Below, in pieces: positions 1-6,240 of a DNA stretch of 17,774 nucleotides (the first letter of the stretch is position 1; every line of letters starts with the position of its first letter). Location: NCBI GenBank assembly GCA_910586255.1, contig CAJUHR010000052.1, positions 1 through 17,774 of the forward strand. Direction: 5' to 3'. A program made the position numbers and the translations under genes. The notes under the pieces are model-generated. The model was not told the DNA's origin and did not search any database. It saw only the letters and a program-made list of their open reading frames with translations. Source of the DNA: an uncultured Lachnospiraceae bacterium. Its GTDB lineage: Bacteria > Bacillota > Clostridia > Lachnospirales > Lachnospiraceae.

Positions 1-60
1 TTGCCGTTTTACGGGATTTATAATGTAGAAGGCGGATATGGGTTTGCGGGGGAGAAGTAG
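1..60 (+). CDS. C-terminal tail of an unidentified protein (partial, cut by window start)
   Basis: Frame 1 is open from the first base to a TAG at 58-60 and gives a 19-residue tail ending GGYGFAGEK. The composition (Gly, aromatic, no rare codons) looks like a real protein end, and nothing else explains this stretch. Too little remains to name a family. No convincing intrinsic terminator follows before the chemoreceptor promoter. It could also be chance, because a 19-codon open frame is not significant by itself. Confidence 0.4.
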   Translation: MPFYGIYNVEGGYGFAGEK

Positions 61-131
61 GTAGCAGAGTGTTTTTGCAGAACAAGATTTTCCTCACCAC
101 AGAAGACAATATAAAATTCCGAAGAATCCGG

Positions 132-160
132 TTGCAAAACGGCCCGTAAAATCGTAAAAT
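132..160 (+). promoter_or_regulatory. Candidate sigma-A promoter of the chemoreceptor gene
   Basis: TTGCAA at 132-137 and TAAAAT at 155-160 are separated by exactly 17 bases and lie about 45 bases upstream of the GTG start at 204. The -10 lies inside a perfect palindrome (150-166). An alternative sigma-D-like reading (TAAA 155-158, CCGATTAA 177-184) has an 18-base spacer, longer than usual. Confidence 0.5.
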
Positions 161-166
161 ACGATT
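150..166. repeat. Perfect palindrome over the chemoreceptor -10
   Basis: AATCGTA (150-156), AAA, TACGATT (160-166): 7-bp arms around a 3-base centre, covering the candidate -10. No T-run follows, so it is not a terminator. An operator is the simplest reading, but no regulator is identified. Confidence 0.5.
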
Positions 167-203
167 AAGAAAATATCCGATTAAAAGTAAGGAGGCTAAA
201 GAT

Positions 204-1910
204 GTGATTAACTACATACAGAATTTAAAAATTCGACTTAAACTTTATATCCTTATAGGAGTTGCATTGCTTGGCATGTTTATAATCGGCGGTATGTCAT
301 TTTTTCTTATGGGCCGGATAAATGAGATGACAAGTGATATTTCCACAAGCTGGCTTCCCAGCATTAATACGGCGAGGGATTTGACCACAACCATTTCCAA
401 TATCCGTCTCAATGAATTGGGGTATCTTACCGCGATTTCTGATGATGTAGAAGCATCCAGCCTTCAGTACCTCCAAAAGGAAAAAGAAGAGATGGATACG
501 CTCCTGGCCACATATGGGGGATTAATTGACGAGGAGGAAAGAGATTTCTATAACAATGCCAAGAGTCTCTGGAATCAGTACAATGAGGCAGATGAAAAGA
601 TGATGGCGTTAGCCAAACAGGGCCGCCTGGAAGAAGCCCGTTCCATTCTGGAAGGGGAATGTGTAGAACTTTACAATTCCTTAAACAGTGCCTTTGATGA
701 TATTATTGTCTACAATACAGAAGGCAGTGATGCCGCAACAGAGGAAAGCATTTTCCTTTACAGGACTTCCATTTTCCTTATGGCAGCGGTTATGCTCGCC
801 ATCATCCTTGTGGGAGTTTTCTTCTCATTTGTGGTTATACGCCTGATTAAGACCCCTGTTTCCGAAATCGAGAGCGCTGCCATAAGAATGGCAGAGGGGG
901 ATCTGGACGTGGAGATTTCCTATACCTCTGAGGATGAGCTGGGGGTTTTGGCTGAACAGGTACGCAGATTGATTCATAAGCTTCAGGTCATCATTGATGA
1001 TGAGAATAAATTCCTGGCCAAAATGGCGGCCGGAGATTTTACGGTGGATTCTGTCTGTGAAGAAGAATATACGGGCGGCTTCCATCCTCTGCTTATCTCC
1101 TTCCGGGGCATTGCGGACAAGCTTAACGACACTATGCTGCAAATCAACCAAAGCTCTGCTCAAGTTGCAAGCGGGTCCGAACAGGTGTCCAGCGGTGCTC
1201 AGGCTCTCTCCCAGGGGGCAACGGAACAGGCAAGCTCCGTGGAAGAGCTGGCGGCCACGATTAATGAAATTTCCAGCAAGGTGAAGGAGAATGCAGACAA
1301 CGCACAGCAGGCCAATGCAAAGGCAGGCAGCATCAGCACGGAGATGCATGTGAGCAACGAAAAAATGCAGCAGATGATACAGGCAATGGGAGATATCACC
1401 AACTGCTCCAATGAGATCGGTAAAATCATTAAGACAATTGAAGATATTGCTTTCCAGACCAACATCCTTGCCCTTAACGCCGCCGTGGAGGCCGCCCGGG
1501 CAGGCTCTGCCGGAAAGGGGTTTGCCGTAGTGGCCGATGAGGTCCGCAATCTGGCAAGCAAGAGTGCGGAGGCCTCAAAGAACACCTCTGTTCTGATTGA
1601 AAATTCATTAAAGGCAGTGGAGAACGGAACACGGATTGCCGATGAGACAGCCAGGTCCTTGTATCAGGCAGTTAATGGCGTAAACGAAATGACAGTCATT
1701 ATCGAACAGATTTCAGAGGCCAGTAGCGCTCAGGCTGATTCTATCTCCCAGGTTACCATGGGGATTGACCAGATTTCCAGTGTGGTGCAGACAAACTCGG
1801 CAACTGCCCAGGAGAGCGCGGCTGCAAGCGAAGAACTGTCCAGCCAGTCCCAGATGATGAAGAGCCTTGTGGACCGGTTTAAGCTAAAAGGCCATGTTAA
1901 AGGGTTTTAA
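204..1910 (+). CDS. Methyl-accepting chemotaxis protein (transmembrane chemoreceptor)
   Basis: A membrane chemoreceptor that would sense a ligand outside the cell and control CheA/CheW. Domains in order: TM1 at about residues 13-36, an extracellular helical domain of about 150 residues (37-186, 4HB_MCP-like), TM2 at 187-214, HAMP at about 212-265, and a long cytoplasmic coiled coil. The conserved hairpin tip lies around residues 412-450 and includes EDIAFQTNILALNAAVEAA and GFAVVADEVRNLA. The C-terminus lacks a recognisable CheR-binding pentapeptide. The start is GTG at 204: AAGGAGG lies at 189-195, and the ATG at 202 is followed at once by TGA. The gene stands alone between its own promoter and terminator, with no che genes in the window, so ligand and partners are unknown. 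The family assignment is secure. Confidence 0.97.
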   Translation: MINYIQNLKIRLKLYILIGVALLGMFIIGGMSFFLMGRINEMTSDISTSWLPSINTARDLTTTISNIRLNELGYLTAISDDVEASSLQYLQKEKEEMDTLLATYGGLIDEEERDFYNNAKSLWNQYNEADEKMMALAKQGRLEEARSILEGECVELYNSLNSAFDDIIVYNTEGSDAATEESIFLYRTSIFLMAAVMLAIILVGVFFSFVVIRLIKTPVSEIESAAIRMAEGDLDVEISYTSEDELGVLAEQVRRLIHKLQVIIDDENKFLAKMAAGDFTVDSVCEEEYTGGFHPLLISFRGIADKLNDTMLQINQSSAQVASGSEQVSSGAQALSQGATEQASSVEELAATINEISSKVKENADNAQQANAKAGSISTEMHVSNEKMQQMIQAMGDITNCSNEIGKIIKTIEDIAFQTNILALNAAVEAARAGSAGKGFAVVADEVRNLASKSAEASKNTSVLIENSLKAVENGTRIADETARSLYQAVNGVNEMTVIIEQISEASSAQADSISQVTMGIDQISSVVQTNSATAQESAAASEELSSQSQMMKSLVDRFKLKGHVKGF

Positions 1911-1925
1911 TTCCGGTTGGAATAG

Positions 1926-1962
1926 AGCAAATCCGGGGGAGCAGAGAAGCTCCCTTTTTGCT
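1926..1962 (+). terminator. Intrinsic terminator after the chemoreceptor gene
   Basis: GGGAGC (1937-1942) pairs with GCTCCC (1949-1954) around a 6-base loop, followed by TTTTT (1955-1959). Flanking AGCAAA (1926-1931) and TTTGCT (1957-1962) can extend the pairing. It lies 26 bases after the stop codon. Confidence 0.85.
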
Positions 1963-1986
1963 TTAGGATGCCGGCGGCCTATTTAT

Positions 1987-2017
1987 TGGAATCCGAAGGT
2001 TTCATGACAGGATTCCA
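1987..2017. promoter_or_regulatory. Inverted repeat bracketing the histidine kinase -35 (candidate operator)
   Basis: TGGAATCC (1987-1994) and GGATTCCA (2010-2017) are perfect 8-bp inverted arms separated by 15 bases, about two helical turns centre to centre. The -35 (2004-2009) sits between them, which fits binding by a dimeric regulator. The adjacent response regulator is an obvious but unproven candidate. Confidence 0.5.
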
Positions 2018-2032
2018 TGGGAAAGCTATAAT
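2004..2032 (+). promoter_or_regulatory. Sigma-A promoter of the two-component operon
   Basis: ATGACA (2004-2009, 5/6 match to the -35) and TATAAT (2027-2032, perfect -10) with a 17-base spacer, 68 bases upstream of the kinase start. A second TATAAT at 2067-2072 has no good -35. Confidence 0.8.
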
Positions 2033-2062
2033 GGGGGTGTGGAAAAAGAAGTCCACGCCCCC
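2033..2062 (+). other. GC-rich hairpin at the start of the two-component leader
   Basis: The arm 2033-2043 (GGGGGTGTGGA) pairs with 2052-2062 (TCCACGCCCCC) over 11 bp with one G-T pair and an 8-base loop. It begins directly after the -10, so the transcript may carry only part of it. No T-run follows, so it is not a terminator. Confidence 0.5.
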
Positions 2063-2099
2063 CGCGTATAATTGACGGGAGAGAGGAGAGAGGATACAG

Positions 2100-3800
2100 A
2101 TGCTGCTCATGATTCTGTACCTGTTTACAATCGGACTATCGGCTTCAAGCTGCGGCTGGCTGCTTTTAAAGGCGGAGCGCAGCCGGGTGACCGTGGCCCT
2201 TTCGGCCTGCCAGCTTTTGGTCATCATCTGGTGTGTGCCGCAGCTTTTTCTGGGATTTCCCATGACAAAGGAGACAAAATACTTAGCCTACGGAATTTCC
2301 TATCTGGGAATCAGCCTTATTGGGCCTGCCTGGCTGATCTTTTCCTTTTCCTATTGCGGACGTGAGCCTGGCCGGAAGCTTAAGGCGCTTTTGTTTGGAA
2401 TATCCATATGCAATTACCTTATATTTCTGACAAATGAGTGGCACCATCAGTTTTACCGGTATTTTCAGGTGGATCGGGTGGTGTACGGCTGGGTGTTTTT
2501 TGTTCATATGGCATATACCTACTTTTGTGTGCTTCTTGGAATGGGAGCCGTGCTGGGAGAATTTTGGAAAAAAAGGGTGGCAGCACTCCATCTTGGGGTG
2601 ATCCTTTTATCTGCGGCGGTTCCTTTGGGGTTCAATCTTTTGTACCTGTCCGGATGGGCCGGCACCTCCTTTGATTTAACGCCTCTGGCCTTTGCCTTGT
2701 CCAGCTTTCTCATGCTGCTGGCCGTGCTGCGGTATGATTTTTTGGATGTAAACAGTCTGGCCTTCGGACAGATTTTTTCCTCCATAGCAGAGGGAGTTGT
2801 CATTTACAATAAGCGGGGGACCGTGGCTTACTGCAATGCATCGGCCGGAGAGTGGCTGGGCATCCGGGAGGGAGATAGTTTTGATATCATAAGAGAACGG
2901 ATGTCCGGCCAGGGGATTGAGATGGAGCCGGAGAGGGAAATGTCCGCAAGGGAGCCGGTATTTACCCTGGAAAACGGGGGGAAAATCCGGATAAGGCAGT
3001 ATATTAAAAGGCAGAAGGACAAGCAGTTTACAGCTGGGATTTTTCTTTTGACGGATGTGGGAGAGTACTATGAACGGCTGAGGCAGAGCCGGGAGCTGGC
3101 TGTGTCGGCCAGAAGGCTTGCCATAGAAAAGGAGCGCAACCGAATCGCCCAGGAGGTTCATGACACCACTGGACACACTCTCACAATGATTCAGTCTCTT
3201 CTGCGTCTGATTCGGGTGGAGTGGGAACAGGCACAGACACGGCGGGAGAGGGATCCCGGGAAGGTTCTAAGGCCCGGTGGGGAAGCGGACAGCCAGGTAA
3301 CGGAATATCTGACCCAGGCCCAGGAGCTGGCTGCGGACGGTCTTCGGGAGCTGCGAGTTTCCATCAACCAGCTGCGCCGGGGGACGGATGGCCGGCTGGT
3401 GACGGAGGGAGTTTATCAGCTGGCGAAACAGGTAAAGGAGATGGAGGTGGAGGTGAGCGTCCAGGGAGAGGACGGGCCGGGATATTCTCATTTGTCTATG
3501 GCGGTGTATGAATGTCTGCGGGAAGCCATAACCAATTGCCTGAAATACGCCCGCGCCACCCATATGGATGTGATCCTGAAATTTGAGCCGGACCGGCTTT
3601 TGCTGTATATTTTTGACAATGGACAGGGCTGTGAGACCATTGTGGAGAGCAATGGGATCAAGGGAATCAGGAACCGGGTGAAGGAAGTAGGAGGACAGGT
3701 GAGATTTTTGTCGTCCGCGGGAGAGGGATTCCAGATATATATATGCCTGCCGGCAGAAAGGATGGAACGGATGTATGATTCGGGTAGTGATAGCAGATGA
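2100..3800 (+). CDS. Sensor histidine kinase, 7TM-PAS-HisKA_3-HATPase
   Basis: Membrane sensor of a two-component system. The first ~212 residues hold about seven hydrophobic segments (near 2-24, 32-53, 66-88, 95-112, 129-152, 164-186, 193-212), as in the 7TM N-terminal region found in many clostridial kinases. A PAS-like region follows (about 222-320). The HisKA_3 phosphotransfer segment has RIAQEVHDTTGHTLT with phosphoacceptor His354. The ATPase domain carries the N box REAITNCLKYA (474-484), a DNGQG box (506-510) and GIKGIRNRV (519-527). HisKA_3 kinases normally pair with NarL-type regulators, which is exactly what follows: the last 26 bases overlap the regulator gene. The start at 2100 has a GAGAGG-rich upstream region. 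The signal sensed cannot be told from sequence. Confidence 0.95.
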   Translation: MLLMILYLFTIGLSASSCGWLLLKAERSRVTVALSACQLLVIIWCVPQLFLGFPMTKETKYLAYGISYLGISLIGPAWLIFSFSYCGREPGRKLKALLFGISICNYLIFLTNEWHHQFYRYFQVDRVVYGWVFFVHMAYTYFCVLLGMGAVLGEFWKKRVAALHLGVILLSAAVPLGFNLLYLSGWAGTSFDLTPLAFALSSFLMLLAVLRYDFLDVNSLAFGQIFSSIAEGVVIYNKRGTVAYCNASAGEWLGIREGDSFDIIRERMSGQGIEMEPEREMSAREPVFTLENGGKIRIRQYIKRQKDKQFTAGIFLLTDVGEYYERLRQSRELAVSARRLAIEKERNRIAQEVHDTTGHTLTMIQSLLRLIRVEWEQAQTRRERDPGKVLRPGGEADSQVTEYLTQAQELAADGLRELRVSINQLRRGTDGRLVTEGVYQLAKQVKEMEVEVSVQGEDGPGYSHLSMAVYECLREAITNCLKYARATHMDVILKFEPDRLLLYIFDNGQGCETIVESNGIKGIRNRVKEVGGQVRFLSSAGEGFQIYICLPAERMERMYDSGSDSR

Positions 3801-4407
3801 TATTCAGATTTTGCGCAAAGGGCTTTGGGCGATTCTCTCCGGCGATCCGGAGCTTTTGGTGGCAGGGCTTGCGGCCAATGGAAGAGAAGCATGGGAGCTG
3901 TGCAGAACCGAGAAGCCGGATGTGGTGCTCATGGACATGCGGATGCCGGAGTATGACGGCAGCTGGGGGATCAGAAAGATAAAGGAGGATTTTCCTGAAA
4001 TAAAGATTTTGGTGCTGACTACCTTTGATGATAGAAAGACCGTGGAGGCGGCGCTGAGAAGCGGAGCGGACGGCTACATTCTCAAGGAGATGGAGGACAG
4101 CCGGGTCATTCAGTCCGTGAAAGCGGTTTGCGCCGGGGTGAGAGTCTTTGGGGACAGTGTTTTTGAGGAGATGCGCAGGCAGATAGTTCCGGTCAGGGAC
4201 AATACAGTCATGGTGCAGGGGATTACCCCCAGAGAGCGGGAGATCATGAGGTGTGTGGCCCGGGGAATGGATAATAAGGAGATCGCGGCGGAGCTTTTTC
4301 TGGCGGAGGGAACCGTGAGAAATCATATATCCCGCCTGTTGGAAAAGCTAAAGCTGAAGGACCGGACCCAGCTGGCGGTGTTCACGGTGAAGAACGGACT
4401 GGACTGA
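3775..4407 (+). CDS. NarL/FixJ-family response regulator with LuxR-type HTH
   Basis: DNA-binding partner of the preceding kinase. The receiver domain has the acidic pair Asp8/Asp9, phosphoacceptor Asp54 in VLMDMRMPEYDG, Thr82/Thr83 and Lys104. A LuxR-type helix-turn-helix occupies about residues 145-205 (ITPREREIMRCVARGMDNKE and AEGTVRNHISRLLEKLKLK). Length (210 aa) is typical. The chosen start, ATG at 3775 giving MIRVVIADD, fits the family; an ATG at 3771 is in another frame. The gene begins 26 bases before the kinase stop, so translation is probably coupled. Targets are unknown, but the inverted repeat at the operon promoter makes autoregulation plausible. Confidence 0.96.
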   Translation: MIRVVIADDIQILRKGLWAILSGDPELLVAGLAANGREAWELCRTEKPDVVLMDMRMPEYDGSWGIRKIKEDFPEIKILVLTTFDDRKTVEAALRSGADGYILKEMEDSRVIQSVKAVCAGVRVFGDSVFEEMRRQIVPVRDNTVMVQGITPREREIMRCVARGMDNKEIAAELFLAEGTVRNHISRLLEKLKLKDRTQLAVFTVKNGLD

Positions 4408-4431
4408 GAGGCAGCGGATCAAACAGACAGA

Positions 4432-4480
4432 CAAGCCGCCGCAATGCGAACGGGTCGCGTTGCGGCGGCTTGCAGTTTTT
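4432..4480. terminator. Very stable terminator hairpin between convergent genes
   Basis: The arm 4433-4444 pairs perfectly with 4460-4471 over 12 bp (AAGCCGCCGCAA against its complement). A G-T pair and four more pairs continue inward (4445-4449 with 4455-4459), leaving a 5-base loop, and C4432-G4472 adds an outer pair. TTTTT lies at 4476-4480, so it ends the two-component operon. It may also act on the opposing hsp20 transcript, although the A-rich side for that direction is weak. Confidence 0.88.
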
Positions 4481-4513
4481 ATCGTGCCGCTCTTCTTGCA
4501 GTAAAAATCAGCA

Positions 4514-4954
4514 TCAGCCGTTGATTTCAATATATCTGGGAGCCTCTTCCACAGCCTTGGGGGCATCCTTGGGGAACATAAGCTTTAAGATGCCGTTTTC
4601 AAAGTGAGCGTGAATGTCCTCCTGCTTTAAGGTCTCTCCCACATAGAAGCTTCTCTTGCAGGAACCGCTGTAGCGCTCCTGGCGGATCACCTTGCCGTTT
4701 TTGTCCTTTTCGTCCTTGTTGTCCTGGCGGGAGGCGCTGATGGTCAAATAGCCGTCCTTTAACTCGGCGCGTATATCCTCCTTCTTAAATCCGGGAAGCT
4801 CAATGTCTAAGAGATAGTTGCTTCCGTCATCCTTCACATCCGTGCGCATGATGGTGTTCATGGGCTGGCTGACAGGAGCCGTGAAAAACGGGTCATTGAA
4901 AAAGTCGTCAAATAAATCAAAGCCTGTGTGTCTTCTGGATGGTGTAAATAACAT
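4514..4954 (-). CDS. Small heat shock protein, Hsp20/alpha-crystallin family
   Basis: An ATP-independent holdase that would bind unfolding proteins in the cytoplasm. The 146 residues show a short N-terminal arm rich in Phe/Asp (GFDLFDDFFNDPFF), an alpha-crystallin domain at about 35-128 (IELPGFKKEDIRAELKDGYL and FENGILKLMFPK) and a C-terminal tail ending YIEING. AAAGGAGG lies 8 bases before the ATG at 4954. It stands alone on the minus strand, convergent with the response regulator. Its promoter region (5037-5079) carries a strong sigma-A promoter overlapped by a CIRCE-like element, pointing to HrcA-type heat control. The family assignment is secure. Confidence 0.96.
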   Translation of the reverse strand: MLFTPSRRHTGFDLFDDFFNDPFFTAPVSQPMNTIMRTDVKDDGSNYLLDIELPGFKKEDIRAELKDGYLTISASRQDNKDEKDKNGKVIRQERYSGSCKRSFYVGETLKQEDIHAHFENGILKLMFPKDAPKAVEEAPRYIEING

Positions 4955-4978
4955 AACTGATTCCTCCTTTTATTGTGG

Positions 4979-5008
4979 CAGCTGTCGGGGCCGTTGGCCG
5001 GACAACTG
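4979..5008 (-). other. Hairpin in the hsp20 5' leader
   Basis: On the minus strand CAGTTGTC (5008-5001) pairs with GACAGCTG (4986-4979) over 8 bp with one G-T pair. An inner GGCC/GGCC stem follows, with an AAC loop and a small internal loop between the stems. It ends about 8 bases upstream of the Shine-Dalgarno and does not cover it. Confidence 0.55.
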
Positions 5009-5036
5009 TTTGATGTGTTTTATTTGCTATACATGA

Positions 5037-5065
5037 ACTATAACACAAATTATTAGCCACGTCAA
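5037..5065 (-). promoter_or_regulatory. Sigma-A promoter of hsp20
   Basis: On the minus strand TTGACG (5065-5060) and TATAGT (5042-5037) are separated by 17 bases, each matching consensus at 5 of 6 positions. This implies a leader of about 75 bases before the ATG at 4954. Confidence 0.85.
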
Positions 5066-5079
5066 GAGGTGAGTGCTAA
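5053..5079 (-). promoter_or_regulatory. CIRCE-like HrcA operator overlapping the hsp20 -35
   Basis: On the minus strand the first arm is TTAGCACTC, a perfect CIRCE half-site (5079-5071). After exactly 9 bases comes CGTGGCTAA (5061-5053), which keeps GCTAA of the consensus second arm GAGTGCTAA. The spacing is canonical but one arm is degenerate. The -35 hexamer (5065-5060) lies within the element, so a bound HrcA would block polymerase. Confidence 0.7.
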
Positions 5080-5349
5080 AAACTTTGTGAATTATCTGTG
5101 AACCAAAACCTTTTTCTATTTTCCCCATGGACACATGAATTATGACAAAAAACAACCGTGAATTTTTCTAAAATCATGAAATTGCCATTTGTTTTTCCAG
5201 GTGTAGAAGAAAAGGGAAGTTTTTTATGTTGAAAGCTGCATATAATAGGGAAGAAAACGACCTTTTGTTTTTGTTAAAATCCATATGAAAAGAAAAAAAT
5301 AAAAGAATCGGAAAATTCTGTCGGTTTTCTAAACATTTTTGAAACACTA
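5080..5349. other. Low-GC divergent intergenic stretch, no clear gene
   Basis: About 270 bases, clearly richer in A/T than the flanking genes, lie between the hsp20 control region and the PAP2 promoter. I see weak A/T-rich inverted repeats, one isolated TATAAT (5241-5246) without a good -35, and a 20-codon open frame at 5226-5288. No RNA gene or strong terminator is recognisable. Confidence 0.5.
5226..5288 (+). CDS. Possible 20-residue small ORF (weak)
   Basis: An ATG at 5226 opens 20 codons ending TGA at 5286-5288. The product would begin MLKAAYNREEND and end LLFLLKSI. GGGAAG at 5214-5219 lies 6 bases upstream as a possible ribosome binding site. There is no homology that I recognise, and an open frame this short is expected by chance in A/T-rich DNA. 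Confidence 0.15.
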   Translation: MLKAAYNREENDLLFLLKSI

Positions 5350-5378
5350 TTGTACTCTTTTTTGGAGTGTGCTATAAT
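5350..5378 (+). promoter_or_regulatory. Extended -10 promoter of the PAP2-like gene
   Basis: TATAAT (5373-5378) preceded by TGC (5370-5372) is a perfect extended -10. The -35 at the 17-base position is weak (TTGTAC, 5350-5355). It lies 38 bases upstream of the GTG start at 5416. Confidence 0.75.
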
Positions 5379-5415
5379 TCCGGGAAAGTGCTTTTTAGGA
5401 GAAAGGTGAAGTCAA

Positions 5416-6072
5416 GTGAAGAACTTGTTAAAGAAATACGGTCATATCTGGGCATTAGGTTATGGATTTATTTATCTGCCCTGGTTTTTGTATCTGGAGC
5501 GGACCGTGGTGAGGAACTATTCGGTGATGCATGTGAGGCTGGATGATTACATCCCTTTTAACGAATATTTTATCGTGCCGTATCTGCTCTGGTTTGTCTA
5601 TGTGGCTGGCGCTGTCATGTATTTTTTCTTTACCAGCAGACAGGAGTATTACCGGCTGTGCACCTTTTTGTTTACAGGTATGACCATCAGCCTGCTGATT
5701 TGTACCTTTTTCCCTAACGGGACGGATTTGCGGGTGCATGTGGATCCGCAAAAGAATTTATGCAGCTTTTTGGTATCCCTGGTTCATGGGGCGGATACCT
5801 CCACCAATGTATTTCCCAGCATCCACGTCTACAATTCCTTAGGAGTTCACGCGGCGGTGATGAACAGCTGCGTCCTGCGGGAAAAAGCGGGTATGAGAAG
5901 AGGCTCTCTTTTCCTGATGGTGGCTATAAGCCTCTCCACCGTGTTTTTGAAGCAGCACTCGGCCATAGATGTGATGGGAGCTATAGTTTTGGCCTGTATG
6001 GTGTATTCCTTTGTCTACGGAGAGAATTACGCAGGCAGCAGAAAACCGGTGAACCGGAAAGCTCTGGGGTGA
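5416..6072 (+). CDS. PAP2-superfamily membrane phosphatase-like protein
   Basis: An integral membrane protein of 218 residues with about six hydrophobic segments. PAP2 signatures are visible: PSIH (134-137) in place of the usual PSGH, and STVFLKQHSAID (174-185), which keeps Ser, the catalytic His181 and Asp185 of the SRxxxxxHxxxD motif. The first family motif (KxxxxxxRP) is poorly kept, with LRV around Arg106 where LRP is common. PAP2 enzymes remove phosphate from lipid phosphates such as phosphatidate or undecaprenyl diphosphate; the substrate here is unknown. The start is GTG at 5416, with an AGGAGAAAGG region upstream. The next gene is a lipid kinase, suggesting a lipid phosphorylation/dephosphorylation pair. 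The fold is likely; activity is less sure because of the altered motifs. Confidence 0.8.
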   Translation: MKNLLKKYGHIWALGYGFIYLPWFLYLERTVVRNYSVMHVRLDDYIPFNEYFIVPYLLWFVYVAGAVMYFFFTSRQEYYRLCTFLFTGMTISLLICTFFPNGTDLRVHVDPQKNLCSFLVSLVHGADTSTNVFPSIHVYNSLGVHAAVMNSCVLREKAGMRRGSLFLMVAISLSTVFLKQHSAIDVMGAIVLACMVYSFVYGENYAGSRKPVNRKALG

Positions 6073-6105
6073 TAAAATATAACGGATATTTTATATAAAT
6101 TTTCT

Positions 6106-6134
6106 TAGGCATTTTGGAGATTTTATGGTATACT
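6106..6134 (+). promoter_or_regulatory. Candidate extended -10 promoter of the lipid kinase gene
   Basis: TATACT (6129-6134) preceded by TGG (6126-6128) gives an extended -10. The -35 region is poor (TTAGGC near 6105-6110). It predicts a leader of about 100 bases before the ATG at 6241. Confidence 0.5.
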
Positions 6135-6147
6135 TTTTTGTAGAGAA

Positions 6148-6193
6148 GTTTTGCACAGCAAAACATACAGGTCGATGCTCTTGAGCACCGGCC
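6148..6193 (+). other. Two consecutive hairpins in the lipid kinase leader
   Basis: GTTTTGC (6148-6154) pairs with GCAAAAC (6158-6164) over 7 bp. GGTCG-A-TGCT (6170-6179) pairs with AGCA-C-CGGCC (6184-6193) around a CTTG loop (6180-6183), with one mismatch and one G-T pair. No T-run follows directly. The leader does not match a riboswitch class that I know. Confidence 0.4.
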
Positions 6194-6240
6194 GTACAAA
6201 AAGCAGTGGTAACGGTTTTTTGCATTATCTGGAGGTTTCC

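Noticed and set aside
825..1349. Open frame on the minus strand inside the chemoreceptor gene
   Set aside because: It lies wholly opposite a secure coding region and has no family motif or ribosome binding site; it is a shadow frame.
3667..4326. 219-codon minus-strand frame across the kinase/regulator junction
   Set aside because: Both plus-strand genes are certain by motif, and the product has low-complexity His/Pro/Leu composition typical of antisense frames.
6151..6240. N-terminal extension of the lipid kinase from a TTG
   Set aside because: The extra 30 residues do not resemble the family, the TTG has no good ribosome site, and the leader hairpins lie in this stretch. The ATG at 6241 with GGAGG fits better.
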